From: Flavobacteriaceae bacterium UBA5544
GTDB lineage: Bacteria; Bacteroidota; Bacteroidia; Flavobacteriales; Flavobacteriaceae
Direction: 5' to 3'
Assembly: GCA_002426755.1 (NCBI GenBank)
Contig: DINI01000017.1
Span: 100,458-131,451 of the forward strand
DNA: 30,994 bases
Made by a program: the position numbers and the translations under genes. How positions within the stretch are numbered: position 1 is the stretch's first letter; every line of letters begins with the position of its first letter. The notes below the pieces were generated by a model that had not been told where the DNA came from, ran no database searches, and saw nothing but the letters and a program-made list of their open reading frames with translations. Positions 7,412 through 15,701 of the stretch are shown in pieces.

Positions 7412-8434
7412 ATGAATGATAATCTAAACCCATCCAACGACCATTTTTCTCCTGAAGAACTCGATGTAGAAAAAAAATTAAGACCCTTATCATTTGATGA
7501 TTTTACAGGTCAAGAGCAAGTGTTGGAAAACCTCCAGATATTCGTAAAGGCGGCCAACCTTCGTAGTGAAGCGTTGGACCATACGTTGTTTCATGGTCCT
7601 CCAGGTTTGGGTAAAACCACATTGGCACATATTCTCGCAAGTGAACTGAATGTTGCTATCAAAGTGACGTCAGGACCAGTTTTGGACAAACCAGGTGACC
7701 TCGCAGGCTTGTTGACCAACCTTGATGAACGGGATGTTTTATTCATAGATGAAATCCATCGATTGAGTCCCATTGTAGAGGAATATCTTTATTCTGCCAT
7801 GGAGGATTACAAAATTGATATCATGATTGAGTCTGGACCTAATGCAAGAACGGTTCAAATAAATCTAAATCCTTTCACATTGATTGGAGCCACAACGCGT
7901 TCAGGATTATTGACTTCTCCAATGCGGGCCCGTTTTGGTATTCAAAGTCGACTTCAATATTACAATACGGAATTATTGACTACAATAACCCAGCGTAGCG
8001 CCTCCATATTAAATGTGCCTATTTCTATGGAAGCCGCCGTGGAAATTGCTGGAAGAAGTAGAGGCACACCTCGTATCGCAAATGCATTGTTGCGTCGTGT
8101 GCGGGATTTTGCTCAAATAAAAGGGAATGGTAGCATTGATATTAAGATAGCAAAATTCGCACTACAAGCGCTTAATGTAGATGCACATGGCTTGGATGAA
8201 ATGGACAATAAAATTCTTACAACTATCATTGATAAATTCAAGGGAGGCCCAGTTGGTATCACAACATTGGCAACCGCCGTCAGTGAAAGTGCGGAAACTA
8301 TAGAGGAAGTTTACGAACCTTTCTTGATACAACAAGGTTTTATCATGAGAACGCCAAGAGGGCGGGAAGTTACCGAACTTGCCTATAAACATTTGGGAAA
8401 GATTAAAAGTGGTATTCAAGGAGGTTTGTTTTAA
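7412..8434 (+). CDS. ruvB: Holliday junction branch migration ATPase RuvB
   Basis: I chose the ATG at 7412 (340 residues) because the longer in-frame start at 7379 lies inside the terminator hairpin and upstream of the -7 element, and adds non-homologous residues. RuvB is the AAA+ hexameric motor that drives branch migration of Holliday junctions with RuvA. Visible motifs are Walker A GPPGLGKTT (62-70), Walker B FIDEIH (111-116), the sensor segment IGATTRSG, an arginine-finger segment RARFG, and the C-terminal winged helix with RTPRGREVT. Its partner ruvA is about 6.7 kb downstream rather than adjacent. The P450 start codon overlaps its stop (TAATG), so they are probably cotranscribed. Confidence 0.97.
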   Translation: MNDNLNPSNDHFSPEELDVEKKLRPLSFDDFTGQEQVLENLQIFVKAANLRSEALDHTLFHGPPGLGKTTLAHILASELNVAIKVTSGPVLDKPGDLAGLLTNLDERDVLFIDEIHRLSPIVEEYLYSAMEDYKIDIMIESGPNARTVQINLNPFTLIGATTRSGLLTSPMRARFGIQSRLQYYNTELLTTITQRSASILNVPISMEAAVEIAGRSRGTPRIANALLRRVRDFAQIKGNGSIDIKIAKFALQALNVDAHGLDEMDNKILTTIIDKFKGGPVGITTLATAVSESAETIEEVYEPFLIQQGFIMRTPRGREVTELAYKHLGKIKSGIQGGLF

Positions 8435-9777
8435 TGTCTTCATCAAAACAAATACCTGAAGTTTCTACATTCACCTTTTTAAGGCAGGCCATTAAGATAT
8501 TAAACAATCCGTTACCGTTTCACCACAAAAATTTTGAACGTTATGGTGATATCTTTAAGCTCAACATTGGCTTTGGCAATTATGCCTTTTTTTCCAGAGA
8601 TGCTGAACTGGCGGAGTATGTTTTTCAGAAAAATTGGAAAAACTATACAAAATCGGCAATCCAGACCGAGGACCTTGCCAAATATTTAGGTAAGGGTTTG
8701 TTGACATCGGAAGGAGAGTTGTGGAAAAAACAGCGCAAACTTATTCAGCCGGCTTTCCATAAAAAGCATTTGGAACATTTGATGACAACCATCAAAGAAA
8801 CGATAGTTGCCGAATTATCTACAATTAAAATAAATACCGACGTTGATGTCCTGCCAATCTTTAGCAATCTCGCTTTTAAAGTAGTTGTAAAATCCTTGTT
8901 CAGTAACGCCGCTACCAATGCTGAAATTAAAATCCTTCAGGAAGTCACCGAAGAAAACCAGTTGATGTTGGTAAAAGAACTGCGACAACCGTATTTGAAA
9001 TGGTATTTTCAATCTTTTGGCGTTATTGATAAACACTTGGCACGTTCCAAGGAATCGAGAGCAATTCTTCAAGCCATCATTGAGAGGCGACAACACTCTG
9101 CAACCAAGTATTACGATTTGCTGGATATGTTACTGGAAGCCAGATATGATGATGGTTCTTCCATGGGTATGGAACAGCTCATTGACGAGATTTTGGTGCT
9201 GTTTGTTGCAGGACACGAGACCACTGCAAATTCCTTGAGCTTTACCGTACAACTATTGGCACACCATACAGAATGGCAGGAGAAGGTACGAACCCAATAT
9301 CAATCTATTGTCTCGGATGGAAAAACGGATACGATGACGACTATCTTACAATCACAATTGGCAAAACAGGTGATTGAGGAATCGTTGCGTTTGTACCCGC
9401 CCGCTTATTTCATGGATAGAGTGAATATTGAAGATGATGAATTTAAAGGTTACCATTTTAAAAAAGGAAGCAGTTTTTTGTTTTCAATATTGGAAATCCA
9501 TAAACATAAAGAACTTTGGGAACAGCCAGATGATTTCAATCCAGACCGATTTTCACCAGAAAAGGCGAAAACCTATTCATCTCATTATTTTCCATTCGGT
9601 GCAGGGCCAAGAAAATGTATTGGAAACAATTTTGCGATTTTTGAAATGATTTTGGCGATTTCCGAAATTTTATTGAAATTCAACATCTTACCTGTTAAGG
9701 AAACTATTGATATCAATCCGCTAATTACCTTAAAACCTAAAAATGCCATTGTAAGATTTGAAAATCATTCGCTTTGA
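8434..9777 (+). CDS. Cytochrome P450 monooxygenase
   Basis: A 447-residue soluble P450. Motifs in order are WKKQR in helix C (97-101), the oxygen-activation motif AGHETT in helix I (259-264), ExxR in ESLR (316-319), and the haem loop FPFGAGPRKCIG with axial Cys395. No membrane anchor or fused reductase is visible, so it needs external redox partners, none of which is encoded nearby. The sequence style resembles class E, CYP102/CYP4-like bacterial P450s; the substrate cannot be read from the sequence. The ATG overlaps the ruvB stop by one base and the stop overlaps the queG start. That embeds it in a DNA repair/tRNA modification operon, an odd setting for an oxygenase. Confidence 0.93.
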   Translation: MSSSKQIPEVSTFTFLRQAIKILNNPLPFHHKNFERYGDIFKLNIGFGNYAFFSRDAELAEYVFQKNWKNYTKSAIQTEDLAKYLGKGLLTSEGELWKKQRKLIQPAFHKKHLEHLMTTIKETIVAELSTIKINTDVDVLPIFSNLAFKVVVKSLFSNAATNAEIKILQEVTEENQLMLVKELRQPYLKWYFQSFGVIDKHLARSKESRAILQAIIERRQHSATKYYDLLDMLLEARYDDGSSMGMEQLIDEILVLFVAGHETTANSLSFTVQLLAHHTEWQEKVRTQYQSIVSDGKTDTMTTILQSQLAKQVIEESLRLYPPAYFMDRVNIEDDEFKGYHFKKGSSFLFSILEIHKHKELWEQPDDFNPDRFSPEKAKTYSSHYFPFGAGPRKCIGNNFAIFEMILAISEILLKFNILPVKETIDINPLITLKPKNAIVRFENHSL

Positions 9778-10700
9778 ACAATAACAAATCAAAATATAGT
9801 CAATTCATAAAAGCAGAAGCCAAGCGTCTAGGCTTTATTTCATGTGGCATCAGTAAAGCTCAATTTCTTGAAGAAGAAGCACCACGGTTGGAAAAGTGGT
9901 TAAAGAAAAATATGCAGGGCGAAATGCATTATATGGAAAACCATTTCGATAAACGTTTGGACCCAACAAAACTAGTGGAAGATTCCAAAAGTGTAATTTC
10001 TTTATTGTTGAATTATTATCCAGAAGAAACCCAAAATCAAAATAGTTTTAAACTGTCTAAATATGCCTATGGAACCGATTATCATTTCGTCATCAAAGAC
10101 AAACTCAAATCCCTTTTAAATGTTATTCAGGAAGAAATTGGAGACGTCCATGGTCGTGCATTTGTAGATTCGGCACCTGTGCTCGATAAAGCGTGGGCTG
10201 CCAAAAGCGGATTGGGTTGGATTGGAAAACATAGCAATTTATTGACGCAGCAAGTCGGTTCGTTTTATTTCATCGCAGAATTGATTATCGATTTGGAACT
10301 GGAATATGATTTACCCACCACCGACCATTGTGGCACCTGCACCAAATGCATCGATGCCTGCCCAACGCAAGCCATTACCGAGCCTTATGTGGTGGATGGC
10401 AGTAAATGCATTTCCTATTTTACAATTGAATTAAAAGATAAAATTCCGACGGAATTCAAAGGCAAGTTTGACGATTGGATGTTCGGTTGCGATATTTGCC
10501 AAGATGTATGTCCTTGGAATCGGTTTTCAAAACCTCATAATGAACCATTATTCAATCCGCATCCGGAATTATTGTCCATGACCAAAAAAGATTGGGAGGA
10601 AATCACCGAAGATGTTTTTAAGGAATTGTTTAAAAATTCAGCTGTTAAAAGAACAAAATTTGAAGGGTTGAAGCGAAATATTAACTACCTCAAGGAATAA
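9774..10700 (+). CDS. queG: Epoxyqueuosine reductase QueG
   Basis: QueG reduces epoxyqueuosine to queuosine in tRNA anticodons using cobalamin and two [4Fe-4S] clusters. The 308-residue protein shows the family motif DSAPVLDKAWA, with catalytic Asp132, and two ferredoxin-like cysteine sets: Cys186/189/192/196 (CGTCTKCIDACP) and Cys212/239/242/246 (GCDICQDVCPWN). The start is a TTG at 9774 that overlaps the P450 TGA (TTGA). The next in-frame ATG would remove about 46 conserved residues, so the TTG start is well supported. Translational coupling to the P450 is likely. It is convergent with the minus-strand outer-membrane protein, with only 10 bases between stops. Confidence 0.95.
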   Translation: MNNNKSKYSQFIKAEAKRLGFISCGISKAQFLEEEAPRLEKWLKKNMQGEMHYMENHFDKRLDPTKLVEDSKSVISLLLNYYPEETQNQNSFKLSKYAYGTDYHFVIKDKLKSLLNVIQEEIGDVHGRAFVDSAPVLDKAWAAKSGLGWIGKHSNLLTQQVGSFYFIAELIIDLELEYDLPTTDHCGTCTKCIDACPTQAITEPYVVDGSKCISYFTIELKDKIPTEFKGKFDDWMFGCDICQDVCPWNRFSKPHNEPLFNPHPELLSMTKKDWEEITEDVFKELFKNSAVKRTKFEGLKRNINYLKE

Positions 10701-10710
10701 GGTCCAAGTT

Positions 10711-12585
10711 CTAATTGTACCAAACAGGTGTAGGCTTACCCAACTGGAAATTCTGAAACCCAAAATCGTCCGTTTCAAAAGAATTAGTGTTAAAAATGTT
10801 ATTGCCTTGACCAGGAATCGACGGGTAATAGGATAAGGACAACTGAAAGGAGCTAAAGACTAAATAATCGTTTCTCACGATGAAACCAACACCAAAGGAA
10901 GAGTAAAGTCTGCTTTTGGTGATACTTCTATCTTCATTTCCCAATAACCCAGAAGAGATATTTACATAGGGATTCAATCGGAAACCCAAAACTTCCCAAG
11001 GTGAATAAAACTGTGTTTGAAGAGAAAGCACATATTTTTTTGTCCCCATCAAATCGCTACTAAAACCTGGAATTCCTGCGCTGTTGTTGCGTTGTTCTTC
11101 ATTGCCATACACTCCTTGAAACCGATTGTTTTCATCAATGGTCAATCGGTCGCCGACAGAATTTAGCCGATTGGTACCAATGAGGAATTGCGGTTTTACG
11201 AATTGGCGCATTTTCCATTTCTCACCTAAAGAAATCAAATTGGTAAAATAATTTGCCTGAAACGAAAAGGCTGTTTGTTCAAGGCTGTTGTTTTTGAAAA
11301 ATGTTCCAAATTCAAAATTGGTACTTAAATAACCCCAATTGAAATAGTTGCCATGCGCTACTTTAGCGCCCAAGTACAAACGATTTTGTTTATTTTTATG
11401 TTGAATGCCACCAGTCCCAGCAAAAATAGTTCCAATTGGTACGTCTTCCACAATGCCATCGCGAAAAATATAAGAATCCTGTACGAACTGTCTTGAAGCA
11501 ATGCCAACACTTCCCATATAAAACGTTTCGTTGGAAAAGTAATTGATACTATCAAAAGCCACATCTGGAGAGTCCATAAAATCTAAATGCAATATTCTGG
11601 CTGAAGTAATAAGTTGAGTGGTTCGTTCTTTTTCTGATTTGCCTTTAAAAATTTTAAAAGCTCGACCAACCCAAAAGTCCTGGGTTTGGTATTTCATAGC
11701 TTCTTCGCTGATTTCCATCAATTCATTTTCAAAGGACTCTTCACGATAGCGTTCGTTTAAATAAATCCCACCAGCCCATTTGGTCAATGGTGAATAAAAT
11801 GTTCGTCCGATGCTAAATTCTTTGACATAAAAGCCATTTAAATCGATGTTATATCCAACAGAGGTATTTATAAATGTATTTTTAAAGTTGGGAACAGAAT
11901 ATCGCAAATCATACCCATTTTTCCCATCTCCCAATCGATTGGTGACACTGGTTTTGAATTGGTGGCCATAACCTAAAAAGTTTCGTTCTTTAAGTTGTAA
12001 AGTGTTTTTGGAGGTGGATATATTGACTTTTGGAATTAAACTCCAAGAATCAAGGACCTTCACAAAAACATCAACTGAATCTTTGGTATTTTCGGCGTTT
12101 TTAACAGTAATTTCAACACTTCGAATGTAATTTTGAGAACGCAACAAACGTTCCGATTCTAGAATGGATAATCCATCCAAAGGCATATTCTTTTTGATTA
12201 ATAGAAAATTTCGAATTGTAAACGGTTTAGTCCTAATATGAATAGTATTGCCTGTTTTTTCAAGCCAACTGTTTGCTGTCTCGGTACTGTCCGTAAATGA
12301 AAAACCAAATGGGTCATGGGATTGAATGTTAATTTTTCTTATGATTTTTCCTTCAAATACACTAAAATCTTGTTCTGGTTTTTGTTTTCTAGGATTATTA
12401 GGTTTTTTATTATTAGACCTAAAAATAAGCTTATGGATGAATTTTGTGGATTTCCTCTTTTTGGAATACTCTTCGATTTTTTTGTACACATTCGTTGAAT
12501 CCTTTTTAGTTTTATCCTGCGAAAAACCATGAAAGCAACTCAATATTAGTAGAATAACCAAAAAATAATTTGCGAATATCTTCAT
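10711..12585 (-). CDS. Outer-membrane beta-barrel protein with POTRA-like domain (BamA/TamA-like), function unknown
   Basis: A 624-residue protein from the ATG at 12585; a longer in-frame start at 12624 would lie upstream of the -7 element. The signal peptide (about 1-22, ending GFSQ) is followed by a Lys/Asn-rich linker (23-75). A POTRA-like alpha/beta segment comes next (about 80-190, with SERLLRSQNYIRSVEITV and VDVFVKVLDSW). The rest consists of alternating aromatic strands typical of an outer-membrane barrel. This matches the Omp85-like layout with a single POTRA. It is too small for BamA, which has five POTRAs. I do not know its substrate. Assembly or export of envelope material would be inference from the family. 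Confidence 0.85.
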   Translation of the reverse strand: MKIFANYFLVILLILSCFHGFSQDKTKKDSTNVYKKIEEYSKKRKSTKFIHKLIFRSNNKKPNNPRKQKPEQDFSVFEGKIIRKINIQSHDPFGFSFTDSTETANSWLEKTGNTIHIRTKPFTIRNFLLIKKNMPLDGLSILESERLLRSQNYIRSVEITVKNAENTKDSVDVFVKVLDSWSLIPKVNISTSKNTLQLKERNFLGYGHQFKTSVTNRLGDGKNGYDLRYSVPNFKNTFINTSVGYNIDLNGFYVKEFSIGRTFYSPLTKWAGGIYLNERYREESFENELMEISEEAMKYQTQDFWVGRAFKIFKGKSEKERTTQLITSARILHLDFMDSPDVAFDSINYFSNETFYMGSVGIASRQFVQDSYIFRDGIVEDVPIGTIFAGTGGIQHKNKQNRLYLGAKVAHGNYFNWGYLSTNFEFGTFFKNNSLEQTAFSFQANYFTNLISLGEKWKMRQFVKPQFLIGTNRLNSVGDRLTIDENNRFQGVYGNEEQRNNSAGIPGFSSDLMGTKKYVLSLQTQFYSPWEVLGFRLNPYVNISSGLLGNEDRSITKSRLYSSFGVGFIVRNDYLVFSSFQLSLSYYPSIPGQGNNIFNTNSFETDDFGFQNFQLGKPTPVWYN

Positions 12586-12621
12586 TAAAAACAACGATTG
12601 TAATTCAAGTTCGTTCCATTT

Positions 12622-12629
12622 CAAATATA
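12622..12629 (-). promoter_or_regulatory. Putative -7 element for the POTRA/barrel gene
   Basis: On the minus strand this reads TATATTTG, matching TAnnTTTG, 36 bases upstream of the chosen start at 12585. No TTG at the usual spacing was found. Its position supports the shorter start. Confidence 0.45.
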
Positions 12630-12720
12630 GTATAATGTCAATGTAAAAATCACCTCCTTTACCAATTTTAATTCATAAGTCTAATTACTTTTTTTCTCTC
12701 TTCTTTTGTATCAAATCTCG

Positions 12721-12728
12721 TACATTTG
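12721..12728 (+). promoter_or_regulatory. Putative -7 element for maeB
   Basis: TACATTTG matches TAnnTTTG and lies 26 bases upstream of the maeB ATG. The nearest upstream TTG (12706-12708) is only 12 bases away, closer than usual, so the -33 element is uncertain. Confidence 0.55.
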
Positions 12729-12754
12729 TCAATCAGAGTAAATCCAAAATTGAT

Positions 12755-15058
12755 ATGAGTAAGCAAAGCAAACGTCGCGAAGCATTAGTTTATCACGCCA
12801 AGCCGACACCTGGAAAGATTCAGGTGGTTCCCACAAAAAAATATGCCACACAACGCGATTTGTCCTTGGCATATTCGCCTGGTGTAGCAGAGCCGTGTTT
12901 GGAGATTGCAAAAGATGTGAATAACGTTTATAAATATACTACCAAAGGAAACCTTGTTGCGGTAATCTCCAACGGAACAGCGGTTTTGGGGTTAGGTAAC
13001 ATCGGTCCTGAAGCCTCAAAGCCAGTGATGGAAGGAAAAGGGTTGTTGTTTAAGATTTTTGCTGATATAGATGTGTTTGATATTGAGGTTGATACTGAAG
13101 ATGTTGAAGCTTTTATTCAAACGGTAAAAAATATTGCGCCAACTTTTGGAGGGATTAATCTAGAAGATATCAAGGCGCCAGAAGCTTTTGAGATTGAACG
13201 TCGTTTAAAGGAGGAATTGGATATTCCCGTAATGCATGATGACCAACACGGGACAGCCATTATCTCTGCAGCAGCTTTGCTGAATGCTTTGGAACTTTCG
13301 AACAAAAAAATAGAGAATGTCCAAATTGTTATCAGTGGCGCAGGCGCAGCCGCGATTTCTTGCACACGATTGTATCAAGCATTTGGGGCCAAGAGAGAAA
13401 ATATTGTGATGACCGATAGTAAAGGTGTGATCAGACAGGATAGGGAAAATTTATCTACTGAAAAATCTGAATTTGCTACCCATCGCAAAATTGATACTTT
13501 GGACGAAGCTATGAAAGATGCTGACGTATTTATTGGATTGTCAACAGCAGATATTGTGTCACCGGATATGTTAAGAGCGATGGCGCAAAACCCTATCGTA
13601 TTTGCTATGGCCAATCCTGACCCAGAAATAGAGTATCAACTCGCTATTGATACACGAGATGATATCATTATGGCTACAGGTCGTTCAGATCATCCTAATC
13701 AGGTAAATAATGTTCTTGGATTCCCATTTATCTTCAGAGGAGCTTTGGATGTAAGAGCAACTAAAATCAATGAAGCGATGAAAATGGCAGCCGTAAAAGC
13801 ATTAGCGAAACTAGCTAAAGAGCCCGTGCCAGAACAAGTAAATATTGCTTATGGTGAAACGCGACTCACCTTTGGTAAAGAATATATCATTCCAAAACCT
13901 TTTGACCCACGTTTGATTGCAGAGGTTCCACCCGCAGTTGCTAAAGCGGCTATGGAAAGTGGCGTAGCAAAAGAACCAATTTATGATTGGGAGAAATATC
14001 GGGATACCTTGATGGAGCGTTTGGGATCTGATAATAAAATTGTAAGGTTGCTTACAAACCGAGCTAAAATGAATCCAAAACGGGTGGTGTACGCTGAAGC
14101 TGACCAGTTAGATGTGGTAAAAGCAGCACAGATCGCTTATGATGAAGGCATCGCAATTCCCATTTTGTTAGGAAGGAAAGAAACGATTCAACAATTAATG
14201 GCAGAAATAGAGTTTGATGCCGATGTAGAAATCATCGATCCTAAAACGGATGAAGAAGAAGAACGAAGAAATCGTTATGCAAAAGTGTATTGGTCACACC
14301 GAAAGCGAAAAGGGGTTACACTTTATTCTGCAGAAAAACTATTGAGAGAGCGTAATTATTTTGCAGCTATGATGGTCAACGAAGGGGATGCAGATGCGTT
14401 GATCTCTGGCTACTCCAGAAGTTATCCAACAGTTTTTAAACCGATGTTGGAACTCGTTGGATTGGCAAAAAATGCTACTAGAGCAGCAGCAACCAATTTG
14501 ATGATGACACAACGCGGACCGATGTTTTTGAGCGATACATCCATCAATATCGACCCAACTGCCGAAGATTTGGCAAAAATTGCTCTAATGACTGCAAGAA
14601 CCGTTCGAATGTTTGGTATGGAACCGGTAATTGCAATGATTTCTTATGCAAATTTTGGCTCCTCACCAAGTCCTCGCGCCACGAAAGTGAGACAAGCTGT
14701 TGCAATGTTACACGAGTCTCATCCAGACTTGATTATTGATGGTGAACTGCAGACCGATTTTGCACTTAATAGCGAAATGCTTCAGGAAGTCTTTCCGTTT
14801 TCAAAATTAGTAGGTAAAAAAGTGAATACGTTAATTTTTCCTAATCTGGAATCTGCCAATATTACTTATAAACTACTCAAGGAATTGAACAAATCAGAAT
14901 CCATTGGACCAATTATGATGGGAATGCGTAAACCAGTTCATATTTTGCAGTTAGAAGCAAGTGTTGACGAAATTGTGAACATGACCGCTATAGCGGTGAT
15001 CGATGCGCAACAAAAAGAGAGGAAGGAGCAAGAACTCAAAGCTTCTTTAGAGAAGTAA
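12755..15058 (+). CDS. maeB: NADP-dependent malic enzyme with C-terminal phosphotransacetylase-like domain
   Basis: A 767-residue two-domain protein. Residues 1 to about 425 form the malic enzyme (malate + NAD(P)+ to pyruvate + CO2 + NAD(P)H). Visible there are SLAYSPGVAEPC, the metal-site segment VMHDDQHGTA, the dinucleotide-binding GAGAAA and the MANPDPE segment. Residues from about 430 resemble phosphate acetyl/butyryltransferase (RVVYAEADQLDVVKAAQIA, NEGDADALISGY, SYANFGSS). In characterised long MaeB enzymes that domain is thought to act as an allosteric acetyl-CoA sensor rather than a transferase. The length is normal for this family. It is divergent from the barrel gene and 57 bases upstream of ruvA. 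Confidence 0.96.
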   Translation: MSKQSKRREALVYHAKPTPGKIQVVPTKKYATQRDLSLAYSPGVAEPCLEIAKDVNNVYKYTTKGNLVAVISNGTAVLGLGNIGPEASKPVMEGKGLLFKIFADIDVFDIEVDTEDVEAFIQTVKNIAPTFGGINLEDIKAPEAFEIERRLKEELDIPVMHDDQHGTAIISAAALLNALELSNKKIENVQIVISGAGAAAISCTRLYQAFGAKRENIVMTDSKGVIRQDRENLSTEKSEFATHRKIDTLDEAMKDADVFIGLSTADIVSPDMLRAMAQNPIVFAMANPDPEIEYQLAIDTRDDIIMATGRSDHPNQVNNVLGFPFIFRGALDVRATKINEAMKMAAVKALAKLAKEPVPEQVNIAYGETRLTFGKEYIIPKPFDPRLIAEVPPAVAKAAMESGVAKEPIYDWEKYRDTLMERLGSDNKIVRLLTNRAKMNPKRVVYAEADQLDVVKAAQIAYDEGIAIPILLGRKETIQQLMAEIEFDADVEIIDPKTDEEEERRNRYAKVYWSHRKRKGVTLYSAEKLLRERNYFAAMMVNEGDADALISGYSRSYPTVFKPMLELVGLAKNATRAAATNLMMTQRGPMFLSDTSINIDPTAEDLAKIALMTARTVRMFGMEPVIAMISYANFGSSPSPRATKVRQAVAMLHESHPDLIIDGELQTDFALNSEMLQEVFPFSKLVGKKVNTLIFPNLESANITYKLLKELNKSESIGPIMMGMRKPVHILQLEASVDEIVNMTAIAVIDAQQKERKEQELKASLEK

Positions 15059-15085
15059 TCAGCTTTTTAATGAAAATAATTTTAT

Positions 15086-15093
15086 TACATTTG
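15086..15093 (+). promoter_or_regulatory. Putative -7 element for ruvA-sprA
   Basis: TACATTTG matches the Bacteroidota -7 consensus and lies 22 bases upstream of the ruvA ATG. No clear -33 TTG is present at the usual spacing. It would allow ruvA and the closely following sprA to be transcribed independently of maeB. Confidence 0.55.
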
Positions 15094-15115
15094 AGACTTT
15101 AACGAACGCCATTAC

Positions 15116-15697
15116 ATGATTACACATATTCAAGGAAAACTTGTCGAAAAAAATCCGACTGATGTTGTTATTGATTGCAATGGTGTAGGCTATCTGCTCA
15201 ACATTTCACTACATACTTTTTCTCAAATTCCCAATAACGAGAATTTAAAACTATATTCACATCTGATTGTAAAGGAAGACTCCCATACGTTGTATGGATT
15301 TTCTTCTTTAGCTGAACGGGAAATTTTTAAAATGCTCATTTCAGTTAGTGGCGTTGGAGCCAGTACAGCCCGAACGATGTTGTCGTCTTTAACCCCGATA
15401 CAAGTTAGGGAAGGTATTGCACATGGTGATGTAGGCTTAATTCAATCCATTAAAGGAATTGGGGCAAAAACGGCTGCCCGAGTGATATTGGATTTAAAAG
15501 ACAAAATAATAAAAGTGTACGATATTGACGAACTTTCAAGCGCTAAAAACAATACAAGCAGAGATGAAGCGTTATCAGCTTTAGAAGTTCTAGGATTTGT
15601 CAAAAAACAAGCCGAACGCGTTGTAGATAAAATAGTAGACCAACAGCCAGATGCCGATGTGGAAACCATTATAAAGGCAGCATTAAAAAACTTATAA
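15116..15697 (+). CDS. ruvA: Holliday junction branch migration protein RuvA
   Basis: A 193-residue RuvA, the tetramer that binds the four-way junction and loads RuvB. The N-terminal OB-fold begins MITHIQGKLVEK and contains CNGVGYLL. Two helix-hairpin-helix motifs follow (LISVSGVGASTA and IQSIKGIGAKTAARV), then a short C-terminal RuvB-interacting domain (DEALSALEVLGFVKKQAE). All parts are present and the length is typical. Only 4 bases separate its stop from the proposed sprA start, so a repair gene and a giant secretion gene probably share a transcript. Confidence 0.96.
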   Translation: MITHIQGKLVEKNPTDVVIDCNGVGYLLNISLHTFSQIPNNENLKLYSHLIVKEDSHTLYGFSSLAEREIFKMLISVSGVGASTARTMLSSLTPIQVREGIAHGDVGLIQSIKGIGAKTAARVILDLKDKIIKVYDIDELSSAKNNTSRDEALSALEVLGFVKKQAERVVDKIVDQQPDADVETIIKAALKNL

Positions 15698-15701
15698 CGA
15701 T

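Noticed and set aside
9017..9649. Small same-strand frames within the P450 gene
   Set aside because: They lie in another frame of a well-supported P450 with all its motifs, and have no features of their own.
12316..12532. Short plus-strand reading frames in the barrel gene
   Set aside because: They are hydrophobic-looking mirrors of a Lys/Asn-rich coding region with no start context or homology.
12534..12545. Possible lipobox (LILSC) in the barrel protein signal peptide
   Set aside because: The hydrophobic region is followed by FHGFSQ, a standard signal peptidase I site, and the protein is a barrel.
12586..12624. Longer start for the POTRA/barrel gene
   Set aside because: It precedes the -7 element and would bury the signal peptide behind 13 polar residues.
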